From Calliopum simillimum (taxonomy: Eukaryota > Arthropoda > Insecta > Diptera > Lauxaniidae), in the NCBI GenBank assembly GCA_951812925.1, contig OX638370.1, positions 32,049,948 to 32,113,947 of the forward strand: a stretch of DNA of 64,000 nt, in the 5' to 3' direction. This document shows positions 24,147 to 37,334 of this stretch, in pieces. How positions within the stretch are numbered: position 1 is the stretch's first letter; the number at the start of each line of letters is the position of its first letter. The translations under genes and the position numbers were made by a program. The notes below the pieces were generated by a model, which was not told where the DNA came from, ran no database searches, and saw only the letters and a list, made by a program, of their open reading frames with translations.

Positions 24147-24424
24147 TCAGTGCACTGCATTGGATCGATTTTTAACGATCTTCTTATTAGCACGAGTAGT
24201 AGCATCTAAACTCCACTTTGCAATCGAATGTTGATTGAAACGGTTTTGTTCATCAATTGCTTTAAATTTGACCTCAAAATAGGCGATTTTTTCGGTGATC
24301 ATTTGAGCCAAATCTCTTTTTGGTGAGTATTTTTCTAGATCTGTGAACAGGCAAAAGTTGAAGGGAGCTAAATCTGTAGAATAGAGTGGATGCGGAAGCA
24401 ATTCGAAACAGAAATCAATCATTT
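24147..24424 (-). pseudogene. Mariner transposase C-terminal remnant
   Basis: A 91-codon minus-strand frame reads FELLPHPLYSTDLAPFNFCL and then LEKYSPKRDLAQ. This matches the LPHPPYSPDLAPSDFHLF block around the third catalytic Asp of mariner transposases, with substitutions (P to L, S to F). The rest diverges but keeps the family's pattern of an acidic helix region after it. No upstream transposase region or inverted repeats were found. It is a second mariner lineage, older than the element at 12230-13133. Confidence 0.65.
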
Positions 24425-26102
24425 TAGTCGACTTGTGACTTGGTGCTCAGTAGTATTTTGACAAAAAAAAAAAAAAACAATTTTTCGACCACTAAATTTC
24501 AAAAGTCTAATGATGCAGTTTTATAGAGAAATGTTTCACTAAGAAGTTTCCATTGATACTTTTTCTAAAAAGTTTAATTTTTACTTTGAAAAAATTGTTT
24601 TGTCCTTTTCTACTAAATGCATCGTCCAGTACTAATTTTTGTCTTGAAAATAAGCTATGAATTGGCCATGTATGATTTTTATCATTTTTATTATCATTCT
24701 AAAATGACATGATGGAAGCTAAAAATCATAACTGAGCATCCACATACAATTTTTAGCTTTTATGATGTTATTTTAAAATGACCTTAACTTTTTTAAGAAA
24801 AATCATTTACCAAGTAAAAAATCGATTTTTGTAACCGAATATCAACTTCACTGCAAAAAAAAAATTCTATAATTTATTGATGCAACCTCGAATATCCATT
24901 TTCCAACAAAAAAAAAAAAAAAAAAATTTTATAAAAACAAAAACCGGTTTTGGGTGATTCTCCAAAAAACGCACCACTTAATGTCCCGGGGCTCAAAACC
25001 AATTTTAAATTTTAAGTTTGATATTTTAACTATTCAATACAGATACTTAACAAGAGCTTCTATACGAAAAACTTTAAAAAAAGTATAGTTTTTAATATTT
25101 TACTATGAAATTATAATATAAAATGTTAAAAACTCATTCTCCGTCCTCTCCCTAACCGTTATTTTTTTAAAAAAAAACTTTACTGTTTTTCTGTGTTCTC
25201 TTCGAAAATAGAGTTGGTCCCTCATTTTAGACTATCTCCGCTAAGTTGTTCTTATTCTTACTGTAAATTTTTTTAATATTGAGCAAACCGAGAGCTGAAA
25301 GTTAAGAGAATGAGGAGATTCAATTTATTTTCAGCTCAGTCAGTTTTGGTTTTTCGATTGTGAATATTCGTGTGTTTTTTTTTAAAGTTTAAAAATTTTG
25401 TAAAGAACGCAAATGTGCATCATTCTCCTCCGCGTAAATTTTTTTTTATTTTACCAAATATATATTTTTATCTTTATATAATTAAATCAATAAACGATTA
25501 GTGGGGCTTTTCACCAGTTTCACTTTCTTAAAAATACATAATTGCTATTTTCATTGTCAGATTACTGTTCTTGCAATATTTTTTCATTCTGCGTTTAATC
25601 ATTCTCCGTGTAATCATTCTCCGTTTTTTTTTTTTTTTTGCAACATTTCGTCATTCTCCGTTTGGAAACCCTTTTTTGGTTTGTTTTGCTTAAACTATTT
25701 GTTTAAAAAATAAAAATTAAATTTTAACTTTTGAAAAATCCAATATAAATTTTAAGGGTTGCCTTCTTACTATTTTCGAAAATTTATATAGTTCTAACTT
25801 AAATTTTTTGGTTTCAGAAACACTCGAATGAACTTTTTTATAATTGTACAAAACTTTAAGTGTTGCCACCCGGTTTTTTTTTAATAGCTTTGCCTTAACT
25901 AAAATTCGGTTCGATGAATTTTTAACTATTTCAGCGTCGATAAATTTTTAACGACTTATACTGTTATTATAATGTAATTATAACGGCGAAGGTAAACAAA
26001 GGGAGGTTTAAAATAATGTTTTGATGTTTTGTTTGCTGGTAACCTTTAAAATTTATGCTGGATTTTCTAAAGTTTTTTGAGACTAAAATTTTATTTTAAT
26101 TT
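24425..26102. other. AT-rich DNA with a 90-bp imperfect hairpin
   Basis: No gene was recognised. At 24692-24782 two arms of about 32 bp (ATTCTAAAATGACATGATGG and its inverted counterpart) face each other across about 25 bp. CATTCTCCG repeats several times between 25419 and 25662. Long A/T homopolymers occur near 24855, 24908 and 25625. Confidence 0.5.
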
Positions 26103-26896
26103 TTACACCCAGGTTAAATTCACTTTGTCCTTCCGTTTGTAACGCAGAGAAAGAGGCGTGGCAGGTATGGAAAAGTATATACATTCTTGATCAGCGTCAC
26201 CTCCTGAGTCGATATAGCCATGTCCGTCTGTCTGTCTGGCTGGCTGGCTGGATGGCTGGGTGTGTGGGAAAACTGAGCAACATAATTCAATGAAATTTAG
26301 TATTCTGCCTCCGTCGTAAAAGTTAGCTCGGGGTATTGAAAATGAGCAAAATCGGTCAACGGACACGCCTACCGACCATACAAAAAATATATTCAAAATG
26401 CAATAATAAGAGCATTATTTGCAATAACAGAAGCAAAATACGCTTAATTAGTATGGAAAGTAAGTATAAGCTCTGAGCCAAAAATAGGCGAATTCAGACT
26501 AGAGGGCGTGGCACCTCCCATATAAACAAAAGTTTCAAAATTATATAATGAAAGTGTTTTTTGAGATAATCCAACCAAATTTCACTCAAACACGAAAAAC
26601 ATTAATTGTAAACTCTGAGTTAAGTAGGCAAAGTAGGATTAGAGAGCGTGGCACCTCCCATATAAGCGAAAGTTTCAAAATGCTATACTTAAAGATTTTT
26701 TTAAGCTTAACCGAATTTTACTCAAACACTCAGAACAGTAAATGCCAGCGCTACGCAAAATCAAGGTAAGCTCGGAGGCGAGTGCGTGGCACTTCCCATA
26801 TAAGCAATTTGTTCTTATACTCTCCTAATAATATACTTGAAATGCAGTGTAGGGTATTTAGTTTTTTGCCAGGCCAAAGATACCACCCTTACTAGT
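26103..26896 (-). mobile_element. Dispersed repeat family A, copy 2
   Basis: This is a reverse-strand copy of the 2903-3695 element. It ends near 26105 with the ACACCCAGGTT end and at about 26880 with the GTAGGGTATTTAG end. It carries the TGGCTGGCTGG tract, the TTGATCAGCGTCACCTCCTGAG tail and GGCACCTCCCATATAA subunits near 26510, 26650 and 26790. It is diverged and has lost part of its end match. Confidence 0.8.
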
Positions 26897-29800
26897 TTAA
26901 ATTTATATTTAAGCGGAAATTAAAAAAACACATTTGGCAACCCTGAAACCTTATGTTAATTTTTTTTAAATGTTTAAGAAGCTAAGGTAATTTTATACTG
27001 TGCCTTAAACTAATAAAAGAATAAAAAAAGTGGGGAAAAAAGGCATGTTTTGGAACATTTTTCGGAGATTAAGAATGTTGCTTTTTTTAAGGAAAGCTTT
27101 TAGAAAATCGTAGATATAAAAAAATTCTGTTCATAGACGTTTAAAGTTCAGAGTTTTTTTTTTTTTTTTTATTTCAGAAAACGTTTTTGCTACAACTTAA
27201 CACCTAAGATTTTTCTGAAAAAAGCAAAAACATATTCCTTAAACTCCATGGCATAAAATTTAATGCAGGCGCATACATTTTTTTGGTATATGAAGATAAT
27301 CTGATTATCTGCAATGGCACACATAAACTGTATAAGACACACATATAGGCCAAAGTGTGCGTGTGCTCATACATATTTGTACAAACATTGGCATAAAAAG
27401 AGACGCACCATTTTTGTGTTTGTTTGTTTCGCTTGTATATGTTATATGTTGGAACATATAAAAGTCACTCAGCATGCCACATAAAAATGTATATATTTTG
27501 CCTTATCTTAATTTATAAATTGCTTGTTTCATAAATTTTGACAAGTAAGATAAATATACTAGCTAAAGTACACACTCACACACACATAGCGGAATAAATT
27601 TACATATGTATACAAAATATATGAGGGAGGAGTGTTTGCTAAGTTAAATTATGACTCATAGGCATAAGTGAAAATTTAAAAAAAAGATAATAAAAAAAAA
27701 ATCTTTTCAACTTCATAATGATTTACGTATAGAGAAAAATGTTAGTATACCTAGTGGCCACTTTTGAAATTTGTATTTTATGAAAGCTTAATAATATGTA
27801 TCACTATTGCCAAGATACAATTTGTGGTACATAAAAAGCAACGGAGTTCAGTTAATAGTATGCCATTTTTAAATTTATAGAAAACTTATGTTTTATTCAG
27901 TTGAGCTCAGCTCAGCTTCGATATCGTGCATGGCTGATTTTGTGAGTAGTTTTTGTTTATGCTTTAGTGCTGTGCAGTTTTATTACAATTTCATTAATGG
28001 CTGCATAAGTGAAAATATTTTACAGCTACGCATAGATTAGCCTTTATAATTAAATTATTTTATTTAATCAAGCTCTGCCTTTATATGTATGTGCTTTTGG
28101 GTGTTGACTTAAATTTTTGTTTTGGGCTACACATGTTGCTTTCAGTAAAAGTGTTTATTTATGTGAGTGTGTGCTTGTTAGCTAATGTGTATGTGTGAAC
28201 TTCCGTCACACTAACACATGCATGGCATGTGCTTGAAATTTTAAATTTTTGAATATAAATTTTTTTTTTTGGTCTTATGCCAAATTATCTACATTTGGAT
28301 GTTGTTGCTTTTGTGGCTTATTAAGTCTAATGAATATGTATGATTTTTTTTCCAACATTGGCTTTAATATTTTATTCTTTTTTTAGCTAAAAATGCTTCA
28401 AATTGTCCAAAGAACACGTGTGAATTTTTTGAGATATTTTATTGTTCTTCAAAAATTTATCAAATTGAAAGTTTTCAGCTTACTTACGTTAGGCATCAAC
28501 GAAAAAATTTCATAAGGTGTAAAATGCTAAGAATCTTTCAAAGAATAGGTGTGCTTTTTTCAGAATTTTTGGAGATATTTTTAAATTATTTTTATTGTTT
28601 AAATGTCTCAAAAAATTTTGAAAAAATTCACACGTACTTTCTCTACAACTCTAAGCATTTTTTGACTCAAACATCTTTTTCGTAGATGCCTTACTTTTGA
28701 ATAAAAAAAACGTTTTTTCCACCGCGAAATTGAAAAATGTAAAAAATTCGATTTTGGGATGTGGATATTAACTTCACCCTCAAGTTATATTTATAATTTT
28801 TAAACACCAAAATTTTTGTAAGTCTTTATATCTAAAGCACTCTTGAGTATTCATTTTGTTTTGAAAATAATAAAGTGATGACCAAGAAACATAGTTTTTT
28901 TAGCCATAACGGGCCCTAAGGAAAATCAAAAGTGCTGCATTGGTTTTTCTCAAAATGAAAAAAAAAAAAAAAAAAAATTAAAAATAAAATAATTATGCAG
29001 ATATTGTTTTCAAGAGTCCGTCTTACTTCTGAGTCGGTTTCGGGATGAATCTAAATTTTGACCCTATCTACTGTTCATCAAATGAGAGTGCTATGGATGT
29101 TAAAAATGTTTGCACTTATCGTCAGGTAACACTGTGGAACAAAATTTAGTCGAAAAAAGTTAACTCGGATCTGACGCTGCGGGGTGAAAATATAGGTAAA
29201 AAAAAGACCATTTGACCCATTTTGTTCAAGCTGGCTCTAGTTTTCGAGAAAAGGCCGTTTGAATTTTGGACCTTGAACTATGTGGTTTTTTCGATATATC
29301 TCTTAAGCAAATTAAATTTTATTGCATCTGATGATAGGGTTTTGTTCGTCTCGTCTATATTTACAACTTTTACCAACAAATTGGTCCTTTAAAATGCATT
29401 TCCGGCAAGTTAGAGCACAAAATTCCCAAAAAAGTGATATTTTTCGCCTTTTATGACATTCGGCTCAATAGTAATCACCCGAGTGGTGGATTTATGCCTT
29501 TTAACCTATAGCTGAGATCCATACAAACACTTTGATATAACACATGTGGCATATGGGCAAGAATTTCTCAAGTGAGCCATCTAAGAAATTAAACGTAAAA
29601 AACGCTTTAACAAAATTATGTTTTCTGACAACTAAGAAAGATTTTGCAAAAAATGTTTTTTTTAGAGATATTTAGCGTAGGTCGGGAAATAAAATGGTAC
29701 TTTTTTTTTGGACCAAAATTTTTAATTTATTATTGAAAATTATTATTTCAAATAGCTACATAAAACTAAAGCAACTTCTCCGCCTCTGAGAAAACTAAAA

Positions 29801-29984
29801 AAAATATGTGGACACTCTCCACTTGTCAAGAAACTATATCATAGATATTGGTTCAAAAGTTATTAACAATATAGTGATGTCGTGCAAGTCTTTTTTCAGC
29901 ATTAGAGAAAAACATCGCATCTTACGAAAAAAGTGTATATGGCATAAAATGCTTAGAATTATCTAAGGAATATGTGTGTGGCAC
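26897..29984. other. AT-rich intronic DNA
   Basis: No gene was recognised. Diverged copies of an AAAATGCTTAGAATTNTC-type phrase followed by GTGTG occur near 28393, 28523 and 29949, with an inverted one near 28640, hinting at an unclassified old repeat. The block 29100-29700 is more complex than its surroundings but carries no readable protein. Confidence 0.45.
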
Positions 29985-30286
29985 CTCCCATATAGCTTTT
30001 GCTTATATAGGAGGTGCCACGCCCTCTTGTCCAAATTCCAGTGCTTTAAGAGCTAGTACTTACAATTCGTAGTATTTACGTGTTTTTTGTTTGCATTGTC
30101 GTGAAAAATACTCCTAAAGTTGCACTTTGAATATAGTTTTTGTAGAAGCGCTAGGCGTGTTCGTCGACCGATTTTGCTCATTTTCAATCCCACGAGCTAA
30201 CTTAAACGATGGAGGCAGTGTACCAAATTTCATTGGATTTTCTTGCTCAGTTTTCAACCAGCCAATCAGCCAGACGGACAGATTTC
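29985..30286 (+). mobile_element. Dispersed repeat family A, partial copy
   Basis: It contains one GGAGGTGCCACGCCCTCTTG subunit (30010), the conserved GACCGATTTTGCTCATTTTC section, and the start of the CAGCCAGACGGACAGA tract, where it stops at about 30286. Both family ends are missing. Confidence 0.75.
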
Positions 30287-30404
30287 AAAAAAAAAAGCGA
30301 ATCGTTTTTTTTTTTTGGAATTTCTTCCGCAAACGGATCAGCAACGGATCCGTAACGGGTAAAAAAGCGGAGATATGAAACATCTGGCACACTGGGTAGG
30401 TACA

Positions 30405-30655
30405 CTAGAGGGAAAAAATTTATGGCAAACTATCAACAAACTTCACCTGATAGTTTTTTGGAATACCCGAAAATTCTCGAAGGTCACCCGAAGGCTTCAT
30501 AGTCAAAACGAAGAATATCTAGGCATACGAGAGGGTAAACATCTATAGCGAACTATCAAAAAGCCTTAATTGATAGTTTTTTGGAACACCAGAAGGTTCC
30601 CGAAGGACACCCGAAGGCTTCATAGTCAAAACGAAGAATATCTACATATACAAGA
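30405..30655. repeat. Tandem duplication of a unit of about 123 bp
   Basis: Two consecutive units end alike with GGCTTCATAGTCAAAACGAA followed by GAATATCTA (near 30493-30524 and 30617-30648), and a third begins after them. Each unit holds an AACTATCAA...TTGATAGTT inverted pair that could form a small hairpin. No coding signal is present. Confidence 0.8.
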
Positions 30656-30689
30656 GGAAAAAACTCTCCTTGAACCTACCATAATGAAA

Positions 30690-31315
30690 CATTATACCAA
30701 ATCTTATAATTTGTGTCAAGTAGTGCAAGTAATATGACAAATTTTATTGTCGTAGGGCGTGGCATCAATTATTTTTTTCATTTTCAATTATTTCTCGAAA
30801 TGCCCTTTCTATATGTCCCAAATTTTATCTTTTTGCGTCAAGCAATTTCAGAGATATTGTGAATTAATTTTTAGGAGGGCGTAGCACTGCCCAATTTTCT
30901 AGTGTGGATTATTTGTTTAAATGGTTTTTACATATATACCAAATCATATCATTCTGCATCAAATATTTTCAGAGATATAATAATTTCATTGTTTTGAGGG
31001 CGTGGCACCGCCCACTTTTTAGCGAATGTTGTTTGTTTGCATTATGATTTTTACATATTTACAAAATCTTATTTATCTGCTTCAAAGATTTTTGGAGGTA
31101 TGATAAGTTAATTTTTTGGTGGCGTGGCACTGCAAATTTTTTCGGAGGTATAATGTATTTTATATTTTTGTGACGTGGCACCGCCCACTTTTCTAGTGGA
31201 TGGTATTTCTCTCTGTGGCTATTACAAACATACCGAAACTTATTTATCTGCGTCAAATTGTTTCCGAGATAAGACGAATTTCTTTTTTGGGGCGTGCTAC
31301 CGCCCATTTTCACTT
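30690..31315. repeat. Tandem repeat of about 120-bp units with GGGCGTGGCACCGCCC core
   Basis: The core recurs near 30754, 30876, 30997, 31120, 31171 and 31290, so the period is about 120 bp with one short unit of about 50 bp. Between cores, TTTTCAGAGATATNATAA and a weaker TATTTGTTT phrase recur. The core itself is a near palindrome (GGGCG...CGCCC). It resembles the core of the foldback arms at 6.9-11.4 kb in sequence, but the units are shorter. Confidence 0.85.
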
Positions 31316-32513
31316 TGAGTTGATTTCATCTTACTTGATTTGATTAAATGCACATAAGTTTATTCATATATCACTCCTACGTCTAATGCTACTAATATTT
31401 TTCAACAGAAAACTCGATTTTTTCGAAATTCAAGGGATTTCGACCCGTGTCAATATTTTGTGGATCAAATGCTAGAAAAAGCGGGCATCTTTGCAGATAG
31501 GTGAATGTATTACCTTTTTTGGCGTTTGATTTTTTTAGAGAAAATTTGTCCTTGTAGTGAATTGTTTCTGTGTACACTTTTTGGTCAAAAAAAAACCATA
31601 GTGCGCCGTTTCATACAAAACCGTCTGTGCGCCCTAAATTCTCGAAGTATAATAATAAAAAAAAAAAAAAAAAATACATTTGATATCTGACATGGTATTG
31701 GTAGCATCTGACCATTAGTTGAAAATGGTCGTAATCTGATCAAGCCCACGTTCACCCTCCCTATATTCCGAAATTGTCTGCCATATTGGTTTTTTGAAAA
31801 ATTTATTTTCGAAATTGGAATCAGCAATCTTAATCTTATGACCAGTTAAAATACTTAGTTTTCTCAACCATTTTTACTTCTTTCTGATTGAGTTGCTTGG
31901 TCGAATATAAGTATTTTAAAAAGTATTGATTCAATTGTAATAAAACTTGATATTTATACTCATTGTCAATTGTTGAGCTCGCTATTACCTACAAAAGGAA
32001 TTTACCTCCAACACTGCGAATTTAAAAGCTCATTTTCGTACTAAAATTTTAATTAAATTAAATAAGTATCGTTTTTTAAGAAGGATTTATATACAGTACG
32101 TCTTTTGGGTTGTAAGTAATATAATTTTTTTAATTTCCTGCCTTTCGGAAACAACCCTTGAAACGGAAGTAAAATAAAAATGCAGTCAGTCCCTTAGGAA
32201 AAGACAGCAATCGCACAGAATAAGGAGAACTATAAGCAAAAGCATCTTCTTTAAAAATTAATATTCGTTCGCTGTGCCAATACTTTGCATAACAATAAAA
32301 ATAATAATGAAATGTCTTTCTCATTTCTCGTAACACACTTTTGGTATATATTTAAACGGTATTTAAACTTGACTAAACGATTACTTAACTATTTATAAAT
32401 TAACGAGTATTTTATCTAAAATTATACTGTTAACATTCTTAAATTTCAAGAAATTAAAAAATTCTGTTCACTAAATAATACAAAAATTTCATAAACATAT
32501 TTAATGTCAGTTA

Positions 32514-32585
32514 ACATGACGTATGAGTGATATTTATTTAATTTGTTACAATTAGAGAGATTACGCATTACAATTTAATGTCATT
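32514..32585. repeat. ACATGACGTATG palindromic element, copy 1 (eroded)
   Basis: The left arm ACATGACGTATGA is followed by GTGATATTTATTTAAT. The right arm is degraded (ATTACGCATTACAATTTAATGT) but aligns with the intact arms of the copies at 34935 and 38242. The arm contains TGACGT, the half-site of CREB/ATF proteins. Confidence 0.65.
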
Positions 32586-34934
32586 GACATAAGCCACCTG
32601 TACTTCAATTTGAATAACAAAAATAACAAAGAAGTTGAAGAAAATAATAAGCAAAAAATGAAGAAAGAAATAATGAAAATGCTAAAGAAAATTGGCGAAG
32701 AAAAATTTCACAAATTCTTAGACGAAAAATTACTCAAATACTTGCGTTAAGTGGAATTTGCTCATTTATAACGCGTCGTTGTGCCGCTGCTGCCCCCCAT
32801 ACACGCACAATAATCACATACCAAAACGTGTGTGTGTTTGTTGGTATATAATATTGTGAAAATGCAAATAATTGGTGTGTTTGTAAAGAAATTTCCAATT
32901 TTTTTCTATGCTATTTGATTTTTTTTGCTGTCGCTTTTAATTTTTCACAAAGAAAACAAACAGACAAAATTGATAAAAATTTATCGCTTTTTTGCTGATA
33001 TTTGTTGGCGCTTCGACATTCATGCACAGATCCAATAATAATTATTAATAAATGGTGTCCCATAACTCACGCAATATTTAAATAAATCAGAAAAGACATG
33101 CTTTTTCACAATGTTTTGTTTTTGTTACTGAAACATAAAGCACATGAAATAAGGTTATGTATAAAATTGCACATGTGACATATAAATTCCACGGCTAGGC
33201 TGACACTTACGGATTCTTTTGTCGAAATTTAATATGATCATTTTGCATAAATGAGGCAAAATTTTGCTGATTCAACGTTGAATCTCCTCTTTCAATACAT
33301 TTATAAGCAACCTTAAGCCATTAGTTTTCAAACTGTTTTGGTTAGCAACACTTTATTGCACAAATGGCGGCTAATTCAAATCTTGCGTGAATAATGGGAC
33401 AGTAACGAAAAATTTTGTATCTCTGGACTTATTTTGAAATGCATCAAAATTTTCATTAGAACTTTAAATTAACATAATTTCAAGAAGCCATTTTCCAAAT
33501 CTGCTAAAAATTTTCATTGCATCATGAGAAATAATGAAATGATACACAATTATAGACTCACACGATTTAAAGCCCGGCACAAGCTTTAAATGCCGATCTG
33601 ATTAAATATCATTTTTAAGGATAACCATCAATGACACCTACGTAGCGAAACATCTCGCTTCAAAACTGCATCATGTGATATTTTAAATTTCGAAATTGAA
33701 AGGCTGCTTTTTTTCCGCCATGGATTCATACATGTTTTTGCAAAAAAAAAATTGAAGGAGAGTTTTTATAACAATGAATTTCGATTAATAAGTTAAAGCG
33801 AACACGCCTACTTCCAATGGTAAATGAACTAAAATGCTCAAACCCTAAAGGTATGCAACACATTATTTCCATACTTACATTGCAAACGCGCATTGAAAAT
33901 CAATTGGACAATTCAATTGGCGGAAAAATGGGAAAAAATTTTGACTTAAATTGAAAAAGTAGATTCTTACCTTTAATTTTTTTATAGTTAGAGGATATAG
34001 CTAGACGTTGATAACGTTACGATTTTCCAAGGAAAATTGTCAACGCTGCAATTCATGGGGCCAATCTTGATTTGCACATATCTTTTAAAAAATTTATATA
34101 ATTCAAATAATTTTTTGCTCTTAATTAATTCGAAAATACTATATTTCATTTAAAAATGCAATAAAAATGTCTATAAGAAAAATAATTTATACAAATACAA
34201 CACTAATTTTAGAACAAGTATTAACAGCAACACTTATTGGAACATTTCTTTATAAAATGCATCACTAGACTTTTGAAATTTAGTGATCGAAACAGTGCTT
34301 TTCTGAAGCCATAATACGATGGCTCGCGCGCCAAAAAGCGGCACTTACTTTGAAGTATGAATAAGGAATGACACTTGTTATTAACTTTGTTAATAACACT
34401 CTTTGTTAAATTTCATTCTCTATACGTTTGTATTTTAAGTACTTAAATCCTAATTACGGATCTGGACTTAGTTTTGTTCTCTTACGTCTCGATTTTTGGA
34501 TAACCTGCCTCAAATTGCAGAAATCGCTATTTCGATGCATTTTTGAAGCAATATCACACTGACGTACTACAACACCCTCGGAAAGATATTATCTTACTCA
34601 TTAAACTTTACCTTTCAAATTTCCAATTGGATCATAACTTTTTGAATTATCAACCACTGAAGTAAACGTTGTTCTACTTCATAGAAAAAATTAAATTATA
34701 TTTATATGGAGTTGAGATGGCTGTACTTCAATGCATGATGAATTAATTCCAACTTGATGTACGAAATCTCTCCCACTGTGCTTATGATTAATTTAATAAA
34801 AAAAGCCACGCGTAAGTCAAGAATTTGTGATTTAAAAATATTTGCAAAAACAATTACCAGCGGCAAATAATGATTTTTTCTTTGTTTCGATAATAAAATA
34901 CAAAACAACTCGTTGGTCTGTGCGTCATTGGTTA

Positions 34935-34991
34935 ACATGACGTATGATTTATATTTACTATAATATGAAAGAAGTTACACATACGTCATGT
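34935..34991. repeat. ACATGACGTATG palindromic element, copy 2
   Basis: The arms ACATGACGTATG and CATACGTCATGT are perfect 12-bp inverted repeats separated by 33 bp of AT-rich DNA (TTTATATTTACTATAATATG at its start). The total length is 57 bp. Confidence 0.85.
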
Positions 34992-36261
34992 CCTTAAGTT
35001 AATAAGTTGTTTTCAACGACAAAGACACATCTCAAAGAAAACTCAAACATATATGAATTTTTATTTTTTTGGGTTACAAGGTTATTCAGGAAAAATTAAA
35101 TGAGAACTATGGGTAGGTAAGCCCGGGAAATATAATACCCTCAGATGATATGGCACCCTGTTCAATTTCAATACTTGAGCTTTCATGTCATTCAAATATG
35201 GAAATAGTTTAATTCAGTCGCGCAAGACTTCGTGTGGATAGTTCATTTGGCTGTAGTTGTTATGATTACTTCATTACGGGATTTTAGAAAAAAAATAAAA
35301 AATTTCGGATGTAAACGACTGACTTTTGTTTTGCTTATATTTCGAGGCAGGTATTGAAATAAGCTGTAGTAATACCCTATTTCTGCAGTAATAACTTCAA
35401 ATTTGCAGTAATAACTTCAGAATATTGTTAAAAATTGTAATAATAATTTTCACTCAAATTCATATTACTTTGTTATGCGTTAATCGTTGAAACCAAATAC
35501 TCATTTTATTTCGTTTATAACCGTTTTAGCTGTCTAACCTCACCAAATTGGGCTAAAATGTAGCAACCACAATAAGTACTCGGCAACTCTACTTTAAACA
35601 TATTTTTATAAATGCATTCGAAGAAAACTTCGCTATAAATTTTAAATTTTAAATTGAACCATTGCCATGAAATCTGTTATTTATTATTAATATTTAATAT
35701 TGATCACGTGAATAAGACATTAAAAAAATTTTGCTAAAAATTGCAAATAAAAACAAAAAAGAATTCTGCAGTAGTAACTTTTTCTTATTTCAACCCCCGT
35801 TTTGAGGGGTAGCAAAGTAGTGAGTATTGGACATAGTTTTATGTTGCATATATCAAACAAAAAGAACTGAACGTGATTTCGTTTTCGGGTGAACATGGTT
35901 ATTCGTATCATGGTATTTTTAACTGGTTTGTACCAAAAAGGAGGAATGGCACCCAATTGCTGAAGGTGATATGATTCTGTTGTCATTTCTCCCTTTGCAT
36001 GTTATAAGGTATTAGGGAGTTATAAAGCTCTTAAATATCCAGTCCAGGTGGACATTTTAAATTTTTACGTGATAAGATTAGTTTGAAAAAACCATGTGAG
36101 AACCTTGAATACAAGTGCCATCATGTAAATAATGGTGTTGAGTGAAATTTCGCCTGTATTAACTACTTCGAAAAACTGTAAGCCGAACAATAGAAAATAA
36201 ACGGTAAAAACGTCTTTTGATAATGTGATTTAGCTAGAAAAGAACAATTTGAAGCAAAAAC

Positions 36262-36911
36262 TAGTAAGGGTGTTACCTTTGGCCTGGCCAAACATTAAAT
36301 ACCCTACACAGCAGTATTTTGAAAATTTTGCTAATGTAGGGGGTGCCACGCCTTCCAAATTCACCCAGTTTTTTCTCAGAGTTTGCATTTATAGTTCTAA
36401 GTATTTAAGTGAAATTTGGTTGTATTATCTGAAAAAATATTTTCAGAATAGCGTTTTGAAGCTTTTGCTTACATGGAAGGAGCCACGCCCTCTTGTCCGA
36501 TTTTATCCAGTTTTTGCTTAAAGCTTGCATTTATAGTTTTTAGTGTCCGAGTCAAATCTACTTTGATTATCTCAAAAAACACTTTCAGTACAGCGTCTTG
36601 AAGCTTTTGCTTATATGAGAGGTGCCACGCCCTCTTGTCCGAATTCGACCAGCTTTTTCTCAGAGCTTGCGCTAAAAATTCGTAGTATTTATGTGTATTT
36701 TGGTTGCATTGTTGTGAAATATACTCCAAAATTTGCATTTTGAAGATATTTTTGTATGGGCGGTAGGAGTGTCCGTTGACCGATTTCGCTCATTTTCAAT
36801 CCCCCGAGCTAATTTTGACGACGGAGGCTGTGTACCAAATTTCATTGAATTATCTTGCTTAGTTTTCCCAAAAAATGTATTTCCACACACAGCCGTTACC
36901 CAGCCAGCCAC

Positions 36912-36947
<36 letters not shown>

Positions 36948-37083
36948 ACAGACGGACATGGCTATATCGACTCAGGAGGTGACGCTGATCAAGAATATAT
37001 ATACTTTTCCATATCTGCCACGCCTCCTTCTCTGCGTTACAAACGGAAGGACAAAGTGAATATACCCTGGGTGTAGGGTATAA
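36262..37083 (+). mobile_element. Dispersed repeat family A, copy 3 (best preserved)
   Basis: The order is complete: ACTAGTAAGGGTGTTACC, TTAAATACCCTACAC, three subunits of about 137 bp with GTGCCACGCC cores near 36343, 36480 and 36622, GACCGATTTCGCTCATTTTC, a (CCAG)n tract at about 36900-36946, GTGACGCTGATCAAGAATAT, and the end GGGTGTAGGGTATAAAC. The AAATACCCTACAC block and the GTGTAGGGTAT block are inverted. It has no coding capacity; the frames here come from the CCAG repeat. Confidence 0.88.
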
Positions 37084-37334
37084 ACACAACCAATGCCATG
37101 TATGGTGGTTCCATAGAAGAGGATTTATAAACGTATGGTGGTCATAAGTTATGCTTTTTCCAATAAAGTTGACGGAAATATTGTTAGTATTCTTCTGATG
37201 GCTGCGTTGGATGGGCAGAAGACTATGCCTAAACCTCTAATCCAAATGATTGGAGTCAATTCGTAATGTGAACAAATGAAGCATGTAAGTCTTATACGAA
37301 AACATGCAATAATTCTGGCAATTAAAACTTGAAA

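Larger units (their letters stand above)
31316..36261. other. AT-rich intronic DNA
   Basis: No gene was recognised on either strand; C2-domain or kinase exons of the host PKC gene were looked for and not found here. Two small palindromic elements (32514-32585 and 34935-34991) are listed separately. Confidence 0.45.

Noticed and set aside
36672..37089. Gly-Trp-Leu-Ala and Pro-Ala-Ser-Gln repeat proteins
   Set aside because: They are translations of the (CCAG)n tract inside a family A element.
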